Program-made: the position numbers and the translations under genes | In this document: positions 25,851 to 35,042 of the stretch, piece after piece | How the letters are laid out: every line of letters starts with the position of its first letter | Numbering within the stretch: the first letter of the stretch is position 1 | Assembly (NCBI GenBank): GCA_944376205.1 | Contig: CALWBV010000010.1 | Coordinates: forward strand, 1 to 59,098 | DNA: 59,098 nt | Direction: 5' to 3' | Origin: an uncultured Christensenellaceae bacterium | GTDB taxonomy: Bacteria; Bacillota; Clostridia; Christensenellales; UBA3700 | The notes under the pieces: model-generated | Told to the model about the DNA's origin: nothing | The model's input: the letters and a program-made list of their open reading frames with translations, nothing else | Databases searched by the model: none

Positions 25851-27543
25851 TTGTCACCTCGCTTATCTTTCCGTTTTCTATCCTGTAAACCCTGTCTGCT
25901 ATCGCCATAGTCGATTCTCTGTGCGATACGAGTATAATGCCGGCATCCTTTTTTCCGTCTTTGAGAGACTTGAGTATTATTCCTTCGTTGATACTGTCCA
26001 CATTGCTCGTAGGCTCGTCAAGCAATATGAGTTTGCTCCCTCTCAAAAACGCCCTCGCAAGTCCTATGCGCTGTTTTTCGCCTGCGCTGAAATTCTCTCC
26101 GAGACTTCCCGTCTTCTGTCCGTACCCCTCGGGCAAGCTTTGGATAAACTCGTACACAGAAGCTCTTTTACAAGCCTCGTCGATTTCTTCTCTTGTGGCG
26201 TCACGCTTTGCGATACGGAGATTTTCCTCTATCGTATCGTCAAAAAGATATGTGGTCTGACTGACCATGGTTACGTTGTCGAGAAGACTCGACGTGTTTA
26301 TCTCGTCGATATCGCTGTCGCCGTACATTATCTCTCCCGATTCCTTTTGCCAAAAACGCAAAAGAAGTTTGAGCAAAGTCGATTTGCCGCTGCCGCTGTC
26401 ACCCGTAATACCGACGATCTCGCCTTTTTCCGCATGCAAGCAAACATCTTGCAAAACACGTGCAGTGTCGTCGTATCCGAAACAAAGGTCTTTTACCTCT
26501 ACGCTCTCAAAATCGAAATCTTTTTTATTTTCGACAGGAAGCACGGCAGGTTTTTCTGCGATGAGATCAAGCACCCTGTCGCCGCCTGCAAAGGTTTGCG
26601 TAAGGTTACCGGGCAATGCCGAAAGCGCTATGACGGGACCGAAACTTCCCGTAACGATTACGACGCCTACTATTGCCTTGCCTATATCCGTTTTGCCTGT
26701 TGCAACCAGTATGACTCCTACTGCCGCCGCAATAACGGTAAAAAAGGACACGCATACCTCTGTGACAACTTGCGAATACGCAGTTTTGTTTTTGAGCCTT
26801 TTGGCATGTACCAAAAGATTGCCCGATCTTTGTCCGACTTCATTCATTCTCTTTTCGCCTGCATTGTGCAAGACTATATCCTTTATACCTTTTATACTGT
26901 CCATATAAAAAGCATTAAACTGCGAAAATTCACGTCTGTAATTCACCCCGTCCGTCTTCATTTTTGATGAGGATATCAGAGGCATAATAACACCTACCGT
27001 CAGATACCCCAAAAGTGCTACGAGCGCAAAATACGGACTCAATGCAAAAGTCAATACCGCCAAAACGGTCAGGCTTACCGCAACGGCTATGCAAACGGGC
27101 GAAACGGTATGCGCATAAAACACTTCCAATGTCTCTATGTCTGCCGTTATCATTGCGATGATGCTGCCTTTTTGTTTGCTTTCGAGTTTTGCGGGACAAA
27201 GTCTTCGGAGCGCTATGAAGATTTTGTTTCTCAAGACTGCAAGAAGCCTGAATGCGATGAAATGGTTGAGATATTGTTCGGCGAATCTCAAAAGTCCCCT
27301 TATAACACCGCACGCTATCGCAAGCCCTATTATCCAACCGTAAGACAGCGCCACGCCTGCGCCCAGTGCCTTTGCGATACCTGCCGCTCCCAATGCCGTT
27401 ATGCTCATAGCACTCAAAAATCCGAGCGTACCGTTGACAACGGCAAATACCATTGCATAGGCAAGACTGCCGATAAGCACTATAAGCCCCGACATGATTT
27501 TGATGCCGCTTCTTCTTGATTTAGAACTGACTTTCTCTTTCAT
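25834..27543 (-). CDS. ABC transporter permease/ATPase, CydC-like half
   Basis: A 569-residue half transporter: six TM helices (about 15-300), then an ATPase with Walker A GDSGSGKST, signature FSAGEKQRIGLARA, Walker B LILLDEPTSNVD and the switch His (LVSHRES). It pairs with the next gene upstream (4-bp overlap) into a heterodimer resembling CydDC, known for thiol export and haem-linked transport in other bacteria. No cytochrome bd genes are near, so the role here is more likely import or export of an iron-related compound; this is inference. Confidence 0.88.
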   Translation of the reverse strand: MKEKVSSKSRRSGIKIMSGLIVLIGSLAYAMVFAVVNGTLGFLSAMSITALGAAGIAKALGAGVALSYGWIIGLAIACGVIRGLLRFAEQYLNHFIAFRLLAVLRNKIFIALRRLCPAKLESKQKGSIIAMITADIETLEVFYAHTVSPVCIAVAVSLTVLAVLTFALSPYFALVALLGYLTVGVIMPLISSSKMKTDGVNYRREFSQFNAFYMDSIKGIKDIVLHNAGEKRMNEVGQRSGNLLVHAKRLKNKTAYSQVVTEVCVSFFTVIAAAVGVILVATGKTDIGKAIVGVVIVTGSFGPVIALSALPGNLTQTFAGGDRVLDLIAEKPAVLPVENKKDFDFESVEVKDLCFGYDDTARVLQDVCLHAEKGEIVGITGDSGSGKSTLLKLLLRFWQKESGEIMYGDSDIDEINTSSLLDNVTMVSQTTYLFDDTIEENLRIAKRDATREEIDEACKRASVYEFIQSLPEGYGQKTGSLGENFSAGEKQRIGLARAFLRGSKLILLDEPTSNVDSINEGIILKSLKDGKKDAGIILVSHRESTMAIADRVYRIENGKISEVTNGRQK

Positions 27544-29264
27544 ACCGCATCCTCCGAGAGATAACCTTCTTCGAGCTTTTTCTGTGTCCTGAACAATTTG
27601 CCGTATTCGCCGTCTTTATGCATAAGTTCGAGATGAGTGCCCTCCTCGTCAATTCTTCCGTCACGAAGACAGTATATCCTGTCCGCTTTTACAACGTTGG
27701 CAAGTCGGTGCGATATCAATATGACTGTTTTTGTTTCGGCAAGCTCGGTGATATTGTCTATAATTATTTTTTCGCTGTCCGAATCTATATTTGAAGTAGC
27801 CTCGTCGAAAACGTAAATATTCTTGTCGCTCACGAGATTTACAGCAAGCGCAAGCCTTTGTTTCTGACCGCCAGAAATATTGCCGCCGTCTTCGTTGATG
27901 ACCTTTTCGAGACCGCCGTTTTCCATTATAAACGAATGGAGATTTACCTTCGTGAGCGCCTGCCAAATCTGCTGTTCGCTGACGTCGGGATTTACGAGTC
28001 TGAAATTGTCAATGACAGTAGTATTGAAAATGTAAGTATTGTAATTGACCACGGCAATTTGAGAATAATATTTTTCTCTGTCGAGAGAGTGCAAAGGTTT
28101 TCCGCCTGCAAAGACGACTCCGCTTTGCGCCCTCAAAGCTCCCGTAATCAGACCTACCACCGTAGACTTGCCGCTTCCGCTCTCTCCGACTATTGCGGTC
28201 ATGCCTTTGCCGAAAACAGCATTCATTTCGTCTATTACCTTTCTGCTTCCGTCGTAAGAAAAACTTACGTTTTGAAATTCGATCTCCTTGCACTCCGCAA
28301 CGTCTTTTCCCCATTCGGGCAAAGGCTTATTGAGAAGCGCATATATTTTCTTGCCTGCGCTTGCTCCGTTCATAGCTACGTGAAAAGCGCTTCCTAAACT
28401 TCTCAACGGCAGAAAGAATTCCACGGCAACGAGTATTAGAAAAAGTGCCGCAAAAGGATTGAGTCCGCGTGCCGCAACTCCCCATACCGCCACCGCGATA
28501 CCTGCACCTGCACCGCCGAATGCGACAAGATCCATTATCGTAGTACTTGCAAGTTGCATGACTAGCACTTTCATGGTTATCTTTCTGAACTCCTCTGCTT
28601 TTTCGTTCATTCGTACGTTATATTCTTCGTCTGCTTTGAAAATTTTAAGTTCTTTCATGCCCTGCACGGTATCCAAAAATCCGTCGCCCATAGATATGTA
28701 CTTGCCCCAATACTTTGCAAATATCTTCTTTGCATACTTCGATACGGCAACTATCGAAACGGGTATGAGCGGAACGCATGCCAAAAGTATGAGCGCAGTG
28801 CGCCAATCTATAAATACGCAAACTGCAAACAAAACAAGCGGAGCAATCATTGCATAAAAAAACTGCGGAAGATACGCCGAGTAATACAAATCCAACTGTT
28901 CGATTCCTTCTATACTGATTTGCGTGAGTCCCGCCGCATTCATATCGTCTGTGGAATTAACTCCCAAGTCGACTATCTTCTTGTATGTTTTGTTTCTCAA
29001 GTCCTGCTTTACGCTTGCCCCGATACCGTTTCGCAATTTTCCGCTTGCAAAGCTGACGGCTGCTCTTATCGCTATAAGACACGCAGCAGTCGCCGCAAGA
29101 GGAATAAAATCCGATGTCTCTTTCGATAAATACGCCCATGCCAATGCGGTGCATACGCATGCCGTAATCCCCAGATTGAGTATCATGCCTGCCACGGAAA
29201 GCACTACCGTCCATGCAACATAACTCTTTTTATCAAGTAATCTGAATAAATCTTTGTCCAGCAT
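27540..29264 (-). CDS. ABC transporter permease/ATPase, CydD-like half
   Basis: A 574-residue half transporter. The N-terminal TM domain carries the CydD-like YSAYLPQFFYAMIAPL block. The ATPase has Walker A GESGSGKST, signature ISGGQKQRLALA, Walker B YVFDEATSNID and ISHR. In many Firmicutes such pairs are encoded with ECF S/T/A genes as here. Only one base separates it from the lipoprotein gene upstream. Confidence 0.88.
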   Translation of the reverse strand: MLDKDLFRLLDKKSYVAWTVVLSVAGMILNLGITACVCTALAWAYLSKETSDFIPLAATAACLIAIRAAVSFASGKLRNGIGASVKQDLRNKTYKKIVDLGVNSTDDMNAAGLTQISIEGIEQLDLYYSAYLPQFFYAMIAPLVLFAVCVFIDWRTALILLACVPLIPVSIVAVSKYAKKIFAKYWGKYISMGDGFLDTVQGMKELKIFKADEEYNVRMNEKAEEFRKITMKVLVMQLASTTIMDLVAFGGAGAGIAVAVWGVAARGLNPFAALFLILVAVEFFLPLRSLGSAFHVAMNGASAGKKIYALLNKPLPEWGKDVAECKEIEFQNVSFSYDGSRKVIDEMNAVFGKGMTAIVGESGSGKSTVVGLITGALRAQSGVVFAGGKPLHSLDREKYYSQIAVVNYNTYIFNTTVIDNFRLVNPDVSEQQIWQALTKVNLHSFIMENGGLEKVINEDGGNISGGQKQRLALAVNLVSDKNIYVFDEATSNIDSDSEKIIIDNITELAETKTVILISHRLANVVKADRIYCLRDGRIDEEGTHLELMHKDGEYGKLFRTQKKLEEGYLSEDAV

Positions 29265-29265
29265 A

Positions 29266-29784
29266 TTATCCCACCAAAACCGCTTTGTCCAAATCCGCTC
29301 TTACAGAAAAGTTTACTTCTCTGTTCATAAGCTTTACCGTGCAAGCCATAGATATTTTATCGTTGAGCATTTGTCTGTCTATCTCAAATACATAGCCGTA
29401 TTTGTCGTCCTCTTGAACACTCTGCCCCTCCGACAAATTGCCCTCTTGTCCCAATTTGACGGAATTGAGCGCATTGCTTTTGCAATAAAATGTAAGAGAA
29501 TAAGTGCCGCCACCGACTTTAAGCAACATATAGTTGACGCAGTATTGCTCTATCATGCTTTTGCCGACAGCGCTCGTATCTTCTATAGAATAAGGCAATC
29601 GGTATTCTCCCGTCGCATATTCGTCGATTCCGTATATCTTGCCGTATTCCCTTCCGTATTCGTCTTTACCCGATTTCAGATTTTCGACGCTGTCGTTACC
29701 GCATGCGGCGAAAAGACATATCGACGCAAGAAGAATCAAACATACCGTAATATTTACCGCCAATTTCTTTTTGTATTTCTGCAT
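29266..29784 (-). CDS. Lipoprotein of the ECF/ABC operon
   Basis: A 172-residue protein with a lipoprotein signal: basic MQKYKKK, hydrophobic core (8-25), lipobox LFAAC with Cys28, then GND. The mature part is beta-rich (about 85-172), with strands such as GTYSLTFYCKS and VNFSVRADL, and recalls small Ig-like/NEAT-type ligand binders, but no definite family can be assigned. As a surface lipoprotein in an uptake operon it may capture the ligand. It starts at the base after the NOSP-type stop. Confidence 0.78.
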   Translation of the reverse strand: MQKYKKKLAVNITVCLILLASICLFAACGNDSVENLKSGKDEYGREYGKIYGIDEYATGEYRLPYSIEDTSAVGKSMIEQYCVNYMLLKVGGGTYSLTFYCKSNALNSVKLGQEGNLSEGQSVQEDDKYGYVFEIDRQMLNDKISMACTVKLMNREVNFSVRADLDKAVLVG

Positions 29785-30159
29785 CTACTGTGACTCCTTT
29801 TTGTCTTTTTTCAATTGATTTTTTCTCTGCCTCTTTAATCTGACAGTTTCGCTTATGTGCGCTATGACAAGCTTGGGATTATAAAACATCAATCTCGGTC
29901 CGCTGTATTTCATCACCTTGATTATCTTTTCTTTCATCGACGGCTTATAGCATTGTATCTTGCAGTTTGAACAAAACGTCTTGTCGTCACCGAAAGGACA
30001 ATGCGCCCTTCGTTGGGCAACGTAATCCAAAAGCTGTGAACACTCTGAACACAACCCTTGCTTTGTCTTATGTTTTGCCTTGCAATACATTCCGATCATA
30101 AAAGTTACCGTGTCCAAGTCTTTTTTCTCTTTATCTCCCGTTTGTTTTATGTCCTGCAT
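29785..30159 (-). CDS. NOSP (nitrous oxide-stimulated promoter, YgbA-like) family protein
   Basis: A 124-residue cytoplasmic protein with the family's cysteine pattern: MYCKAKH near 28, LCSECSQLLDYV (about 40), CPFGDDKTFCSNCKIQCYKP (about 54-73), followed by MKYSGPRLMFYNPKLVIAH. YgbA of enterobacteria belongs here and has been linked to nitric-oxide stress and iron. It is the first gene of the operon; DtxR-type palindromes lie upstream. Probable metal- or cluster-binding accessory in iron homeostasis, by inference. Confidence 0.85.
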   Translation of the reverse strand: MQDIKQTGDKEKKDLDTVTFMIGMYCKAKHKTKQGLCSECSQLLDYVAQRRAHCPFGDDKTFCSNCKIQCYKPSMKEKIIKVMKYSGPRLMFYNPKLVIAHISETVRLKRQRKNQLKKDKKESQ

Positions 30160-30202
30160 ATACGCCTCCCGAAGATATCTATAGCAATCTTTATTTACAT
30201 AT

Positions 30203-30218
30203 GTTAGCTATGGCTAAC
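30203..30218. promoter_or_regulatory. Perfect DtxR/IdeR-like operator
   Basis: Palindrome GTTAGC-TATG-GCTAAC, lying just after a TATAAA on the minus strand that could be the -10 of the NOSP/ABC/ECF operon. The TTAG..CTAA pattern is that of DtxR-family iron or manganese repressors. The metal is inferred. Confidence 0.65.
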
Positions 30219-30392
30219 TTTATAGTCTAAAAAAATAAATCTTTTTGAAAGACTTATGTCGATTTATCATATGCCTATACGATTATCTTGCAAACATGAC
30301 CAGGATTTTATATGATACGATACACTATAAACTTCTGCTTCGTGCTTGCAACTACATTCTAAAATATTAAATTCGCTTTGTCAACAAAAAAT

Positions 30393-30408
30393 GTTAGCTT
30401 TAGCAAAC
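30393..30408. promoter_or_regulatory. Second, degenerate DtxR-like operator
   Basis: GTTAGC-TTTA-GCAAAC matches the perfect site at 30203-30218 except for one base in the right arm and the spacer. It lies 190 bp further upstream of the operon and about 360 bp before the GH2 gene. The remainder of 30160-30764 is AT-rich with no gene, apart from the repeat and promoter listed. Confidence 0.5.
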
Positions 30409-30530
30409 TTTTTTTATTTTTAATTTTATCTCTCATAAAGCGCAACTTGACGTTTTGATTTTACGAATAAGATGAAAAATTTTATAGATATAACATTAAA
30501 CAAACTGTATAACACAATATATAACGTCAC

Positions 30531-30568
30531 TATATATACAATTTAAGCCTTATGTAAATTGTATATAT
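30531..30568. repeat. Palindromic intergenic repeat, copy B
   Basis: Arms ATACAATTTA / TAAATTGTAT around an AGCCTTATG loop; relative to copies A and C it is in inverse orientation. Flanking TATA runs extend the pairing. It lies 160 bp before the GH2 promoter. Confidence 0.75.
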
Positions 30569-30729
30569 AATAAATATTTATATCATAATATATATAGTAT
30601 ATCCGTATTTTGAAAAAATCATTTCCGATTTGTTGAAAATTTATCCGTCATTTTTATATGAGAGTTAATATAATTCTCCTTATTTTTATGATTTTGATTT
30701 GAGCTTTATAAGTCAAATCGCATGCGGTA

Positions 30730-30758
30730 TTGCAATCGCATAAAAAATGTTTTATAAT
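30730..30758 (+). promoter_or_regulatory. Promoter of the GH2 gene (leaderless transcript)
   Basis: TTGCAA (30730-30735), 17-bp spacer, TATAAT (30753-30758). The ATG follows six bases after the -10, so transcription should start at or next to the A of the start codon. No Shine-Dalgarno is present. Confidence 0.75.
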
Positions 30759-30764
30759 TAAAGC

Positions 30765-32474
30765 ATGAACGAATTATTTACCCCTTGGGCAGACAAAATA
30801 AACACTTCGGAATATCCCCGTCCTCAAATGGTCAGGGAGAGTTATCAACCGCTTGACGGAAAATGGCAATATCTTATCCGTCAAGGCGATCTCACGTTTA
30901 TCCCCGACGAAAACACGCAATTCGACGGCGAAATTCTCGTGCCTTTTTCTCCCGAAAGTTCTCTCTCGGGAGTAGGACGCACGCTTCTTCCCGACGAAGT
31001 CCTCGTATACCGCACGACTTTTTCACGCAAGGAAGATAAAGCACGTGCGATACTGCACTTCGGAGCGGTTGACTACGAGTGCCGAGTTTATGTCAACGGA
31101 TATCTGGCAGGTATGCATACAGGCGGATATACGCCCTTTGAATGTGACTTGTCGCAGTTTATCGAAGACGAAAACACTCTCTGCGTATGTGTCGTCGACC
31201 CTACCGACACCCGTCCGATAAGCCGAGGCAAACAAAAGACCGAACACGGCGGAATATGGTATACTCCCACTTCGGGAATATGGCAAAGCGTATGGATAGA
31301 ATACGTTCCCAAAACTTACATACGTTTTGTTTACTTTACCCCCGATATCGACAAAAAAAGCGTGAAAATAAATCTGTATACAAACGCAGGCAAAAAGCCT
31401 TTCAGCGCAACTGTGGACGGCAAAACCTATAACAGCGAAGGCGACGAACTCACGATACAAATCGACGACGTAAAACTCTGGTCACCCGAAATTCCCTATC
31501 TTTACGATATAGAATTAAAGTCGGGAGAAGATTCTGTCAAAAGTTATTTTGCCATGCGCAAATTTTCCGTAGGTACAAGAGAGGACGGCAAACCCTGTTT
31601 TATGCTCAACAACTCTCCTTACTTTATGACCGGACTTCTCGATCAGGGATATTGGTCGGACGGACTGTACACCGCCCCCAGCGACGAAGCGCTTCAATAC
31701 GATATAAAACTTGCAAAAGAATGCGGCTTCAACACTTTGAGAAAACATATAAAAGTCGAACCGTTGCGTTGGTACTACCACTGCGACAGACTCGGTATGA
31801 TAGTCTGGCAGGACTTTATCAACGGCGGAGGCAAATACAACCCGCTGGCAATACTTATTTTGCCTAATCTGGGAATAAGAGTCAAAGACAGCCATTACGG
31901 TTTTTACGCAAGAAAAGACAAACTTGGCAGAGACCTCTATTACAAAGAAATGGACGAGATTATAGCGACCCTATACAATACTCCGTCATTGGGACTGTGG
32001 ACCGTATTCAACGAAGGCTGGGGACAATTCGATTCGAAAAACGTTACGGATTATCTCAAGGTAAGAGACAAAACACGAATCATAGACAGTACGAGTGGCT
32101 GGAGCGATCAGGGCGGAAAGATAAAAAGCATACATAAATACTTCGTGCCTTTCAAAATGCCGAAAAGAGAAAAGCGCCCCGTATCATTGAGCGAATACGG
32201 CGGTTACAGCATGAAGGAAGAAGGACACAGCTTTAGCGACAAAATCTTCGGCTACGCAAAATTCAATGACGCTAAATCGCTCAACGATGCCATAAAAAAA
32301 CTGTGGACAAAAGAAATAATACCCGCACGCAAGCAGGGACTGTGCGCCGCTATATACACTCAACTCAGCGACGTGCAGGAAGAGGTCAACGGCATAGTTA
32401 CCTACGACCGTAAAGTCGTCAAAGTCGATAAGGATTTGATGAAATCTCTCAACGAAAAACTGTGCGGGAAATAA
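30765..32474 (+). CDS. Glycoside hydrolase family 2 protein
   Basis: A 569-residue enzyme without signal peptide, so cytoplasmic. The N-terminal sugar-binding jelly roll (about 20-180), an Ig-like domain (about 185-270) and a TIM barrel (270-569) follow each other as in GH2. The predicted acid/base is Glu417 in WTVFNEGWGQ, and the nucleophile is Glu477 in SLSEYGG. It is shorter than LacZ, in the beta-glucuronidase/beta-galactosidase-like size class. The exact sugar is not readable. It stands alone between a leaderless promoter and a terminator. Confidence 0.9.
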   Translation: MNELFTPWADKINTSEYPRPQMVRESYQPLDGKWQYLIRQGDLTFIPDENTQFDGEILVPFSPESSLSGVGRTLLPDEVLVYRTTFSRKEDKARAILHFGAVDYECRVYVNGYLAGMHTGGYTPFECDLSQFIEDENTLCVCVVDPTDTRPISRGKQKTEHGGIWYTPTSGIWQSVWIEYVPKTYIRFVYFTPDIDKKSVKINLYTNAGKKPFSATVDGKTYNSEGDELTIQIDDVKLWSPEIPYLYDIELKSGEDSVKSYFAMRKFSVGTREDGKPCFMLNNSPYFMTGLLDQGYWSDGLYTAPSDEALQYDIKLAKECGFNTLRKHIKVEPLRWYYHCDRLGMIVWQDFINGGGKYNPLAILILPNLGIRVKDSHYGFYARKDKLGRDLYYKEMDEIIATLYNTPSLGLWTVFNEGWGQFDSKNVTDYLKVRDKTRIIDSTSGWSDQGGKIKSIHKYFVPFKMPKREKRPVSLSEYGGYSMKEEGHSFSDKIFGYAKFNDAKSLNDAIKKLWTKEIIPARKQGLCAAIYTQLSDVQEEVNGIVTYDRKVVKVDKDLMKSLNEKLCGK

Positions 32475-32480
32475 TAAATT

Positions 32481-32507
32481 TAAAGGCTCTATATAGAGCC
32501 TTTAGTA
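32481..32507. terminator. Bidirectional terminator
   Basis: Perfect palindrome AAAGGCTCTA / TAGAGCCTTT between the GH2 gene (plus) and the methyltransferase gene (minus). Confidence 0.7.
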
Positions 32508-32515
32508 CATTTATA

Positions 32516-33274
32516 TTATTTTGTTGCCGTAATGAATAATCGTTTAAAAGCAAACAATACCTTGCCGTTTTTTTGCATCGGATAAGTTTCTGACAGCTTG
32601 TTTTTCACTACATTTATAAAATCTGCGACTTGATTTTCTTTAAGTTTTTGCATATACGGTCTTAATGCAGTACCCGCCAAAAACTCAAGTATTTTACTGT
32701 GACTGTCCATAACATGATAATAATCAGTAACCCAAATATCTATATTATGCGAGAACTGCGAAAGTAAATCGTAATACTGCCGCTCGTCGTGAATAGTAAA
32801 AATGTCGTTACTGTCAAAACGATTTCCTTTAATCTCATTATAAGCGTTTATTATACAATCATTTGCCGGCATATTGTTGAACAGCGGTATTTGCGCGGCA
32901 AATATTCCATCTTCGTTCAAAACCTCGAAAGAATTGGCGATAAACTGTTTTTGATTGGGTATCCATTGCATAAAAGCATTGGAAAAAACTATATCGAATT
33001 TCCCTAAGTTCCCAAACGGCAACGAGCAATCTCTACAAACAAACTTGACTTCGGGCAATGTCTCTTTCGCTTTAGCAAGCATCTCTCGAGACAAATCTGC
33101 TCCGATAATTTCGCTGTTTTGCCAACGCGCTTTTAGTGCGCGCGTACTCATTCCGCTACCGCACCCTACGTCCAAAATTCTATTTACTTTATCCGCCGAT
33201 ATGCGGTATGTAAGGTCGAGCGAAGGTTGTATCCGCTCTTTTTCAAAACTGTTATATAATCTTGCGTCCCACAT
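32516..33274 (-). CDS. Trans-aconitate 2-methyltransferase-like SAM methyltransferase
   Basis: A 252-residue class I methyltransferase. SAM-binding motif I is ILDVGCGSGMST (33-44), an acidic ADLSREML follows, and FDIVFSNAFMQWIPN is the Tam-like post-motif. The N-terminal MWDARLYNSFEKERIQPSLDL is typical of Tam, which methyl-esterifies trans-aconitate to remove this inhibitor of the citrate cycle. Broader annotation as a Tam-family methyltransferase is safer. No operon partner. Confidence 0.82.
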   Translation of the reverse strand: MWDARLYNSFEKERIQPSLDLTYRISADKVNRILDVGCGSGMSTRALKARWQNSEIIGADLSREMLAKAKETLPEVKFVCRDCSLPFGNLGKFDIVFSNAFMQWIPNQKQFIANSFEVLNEDGIFAAQIPLFNNMPANDCIINAYNEIKGNRFDSNDIFTIHDERQYYDLLSQFSHNIDIWVTDYYHVMDSHSKILEFLAGTALRPYMQKLKENQVADFINVVKNKLSETYPMQKNGKVLFAFKRLFITATK

Positions 33275-33296
33275 ATTTTTTTCCTTTCTTTTCCAT

Positions 33297-34283
33297 TTAT
33301 TCTATTTTCATAATATCCTGCTTTTCATTAAGGGGAAATACGCAAAGCGTTTTGCCCGATTTGTTTTCATCATTCATTGCGACCTTGTTGAGCCGCAAAT
33401 TTGAATAAGTCTTGTAATAGTACGCGCCCTGCGCTGCGTCTATACAGCACGAATAGGTCGTCTTATCAACCTTGCCGTCTTTTGTCAATACGCTGCCCGC
33501 GGGCATAGCTACGCTGTCGAGAATATGAAAAACTTCCGAAACGCAATCTATACTCTCTTTCGCGCCTGAGTACGCAAGACTGTTTTCCTTGCAGAATACC
33601 GCCCTCACGAATCTCGACGGACTGGTCCAGTCACCCGCAAGTCCTACCGCTCCTCCGCCTACTCCGAAAGAAGTCAGCTTTGCAGATTTGCAAAACCCCT
33701 CCTCGGGATATTCTGCTTTCAGATTCATATACTGTCGCACGTTTTCGGTGTGGTAAGGAAAAGGAGGATTATTAGTAATCACCCCGTAGGGATTATCGTA
33801 TATTTTCATACCTTCTTCACCATACTCTACTACTATACTGCCGCCTTGGTCGGCAATAATCCAGTGCAAAGGCGCGCACGGCATAGTCGATTTAAAATCT
33901 ATACCCACTATATCGGTATTTTCCAAAGCTTTTTCGGCTTCATTCAAATCCGCACAGCTTCCCAAAACATAAGGTATAATTTCGTAAGGCGCAAGAGCAA
34001 ATCTGTAAGCGTTTTTCTCTTTTGCATACTTTGCGTTAAAAGGGAAATTCAGTCCCGCCATACAAAGCCCCTTTTCGTTGCACGCCTCCGCATATAAAGG
34101 ATATCCGTCCGTCACGTTTGCCATACCTATCAAGGCATAGCCGTTTTTGAAATCTCCCTCTTTCTTAAATTTGAAAAGATACTCTCTCGGGGTAATGACT
34201 ACTTTCTCCCCGAAGCGGTATTCTATATCCATGTTTCTTCCGAAATACAGATTGTTTTTTACATAAGTAAACGCAGTACACAT
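33297..34283 (-). CDS. Choloylglycine hydrolase/bile salt hydrolase-like Ntn hydrolase
   Basis: A 328-residue protein with the N-terminal nucleophile Cys2 (exposed by removal of Met1) and the conserved pocket residues: Arg16 and Asp19 in GRNMDIEY, Asn79 in AGLNFP, the TNNPPF block (170-175), and SPSRFVRAVF (221-230) with the conserved Arg. These match bile salt hydrolases, which deconjugate glycine- or taurine-linked bile acids; some members act on penicillin V or acyl-homoserine lactones instead. No signal peptide. It suggests, but does not prove, life in an animal gut. Confidence 0.9.
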   Translation of the reverse strand: MCTAFTYVKNNLYFGRNMDIEYRFGEKVVITPREYLFKFKKEGDFKNGYALIGMANVTDGYPLYAEACNEKGLCMAGLNFPFNAKYAKEKNAYRFALAPYEIIPYVLGSCADLNEAEKALENTDIVGIDFKSTMPCAPLHWIIADQGGSIVVEYGEEGMKIYDNPYGVITNNPPFPYHTENVRQYMNLKAEYPEEGFCKSAKLTSFGVGGGAVGLAGDWTSPSRFVRAVFCKENSLAYSGAKESIDCVSEVFHILDSVAMPAGSVLTKDGKVDKTTYSCCIDAAQGAYYYKTYSNLRLNKVAMNDENKSGKTLCVFPLNEKQDIMKIE

Positions 34284-34405
34284 AATTTTACCTCACTTAT
34301 AATTAAATCGCCATGTCAGGCCAGCGGTATTATTCTTGATGTTCGTATTTAGTGTCGGCAAGGCTTGAGTATTTATTCAGCCGCCTTACAAAATTCATTT
34401 TGACA

Positions 34406-35026
34406 TTACTTGTCAACGCCGTCCATAAGCGCTTCTTTTTCTATCAGTATCCCCTCTTCGGGCAAACCTTGAAGTTTATCGTGCCTGTATGTGCGATTGT
34501 TTGCAATAAGTTCGTCAAACGATACCGGATAAAACGCATTGACGTCTACTCCTGCATTGAGCGCATTGGGGTAACTCATCAGCCTCAAATATTCGATCTT
34601 GTCCGTCCTGTTGTGAATATGCCCGTATATGAGATATCCGAGTCTTGACGAGCCCTCTTTTCTGCTGTTTCGCCATTCGAGCATAGGATAGTGACAAAGA
34701 GTTATCATTCTGCTATAAATATTGAGTTCGAGATATTTGTGCACTTCCTCAAAATAATCCGACGGATTGATCTTTTTTAGCCATACGGAATCGTGATTCC
34801 CCTCTATGAGTATCTTCTTGCCTTTGAGCCTTAAAAGATATTTTTCGGGGTCGGGAGCTTTCCACATAAGATCGCCTACGATATAGACGGTATCTCCCTT
34901 GCCGACTTTAGAATTCCAGTTGTCGATTAGCTTTTCGTCCATTTCCTCTACATCGTCGAAAGGACGAAGACAAGATTTTATCACGCTTTCGTGTCCGAGA
35001 TGCAAATCAGCCGTAAAATATATCAT
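34406..35026 (-). CDS. Small metallophosphoesterase
   Basis: A 206-residue calcineurin-like phosphoesterase with all metal blocks: TADLHLGH (5-12), GDTVYIVGDLMW, LIEGNHDSVW, TLCHYP and YGHIHN. It is of the short YfcE-like or MPP-superfamily type with unknown substrate. It is in a minus-strand run with the methyltransferase gene upstream (16 bp apart). Unrelated in detail to the phosphoesterase at 1323. Confidence 0.88.
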   Translation of the reverse strand: MIYFTADLHLGHESVIKSCLRPFDDVEEMDEKLIDNWNSKVGKGDTVYIVGDLMWKAPDPEKYLLRLKGKKILIEGNHDSVWLKKINPSDYFEEVHKYLELNIYSRMITLCHYPMLEWRNSRKEGSSRLGYLIYGHIHNRTDKIEYLRLMSYPNALNAGVDVNAFYPVSFDELIANNRTYRHDKLQGLPEEGILIEKEALMDGVDK

Positions 35027-35042
35027 TGTTTCTCTCCTTTTC

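Noticed and set aside
25834..29264. Calling the ABC pair true CydDC for cytochrome bd assembly
   Set aside because: No cydAB is in the window and the genes are embedded in an ECF/NOSP operon with metal-type operators; only a CydDC-like architecture is claimed.
30765..32474. Calling the GH2 enzyme LacZ or UidA
   Set aside because: The catalytic glutamates are clear but length and the sequence around them do not allow choice of the sugar.
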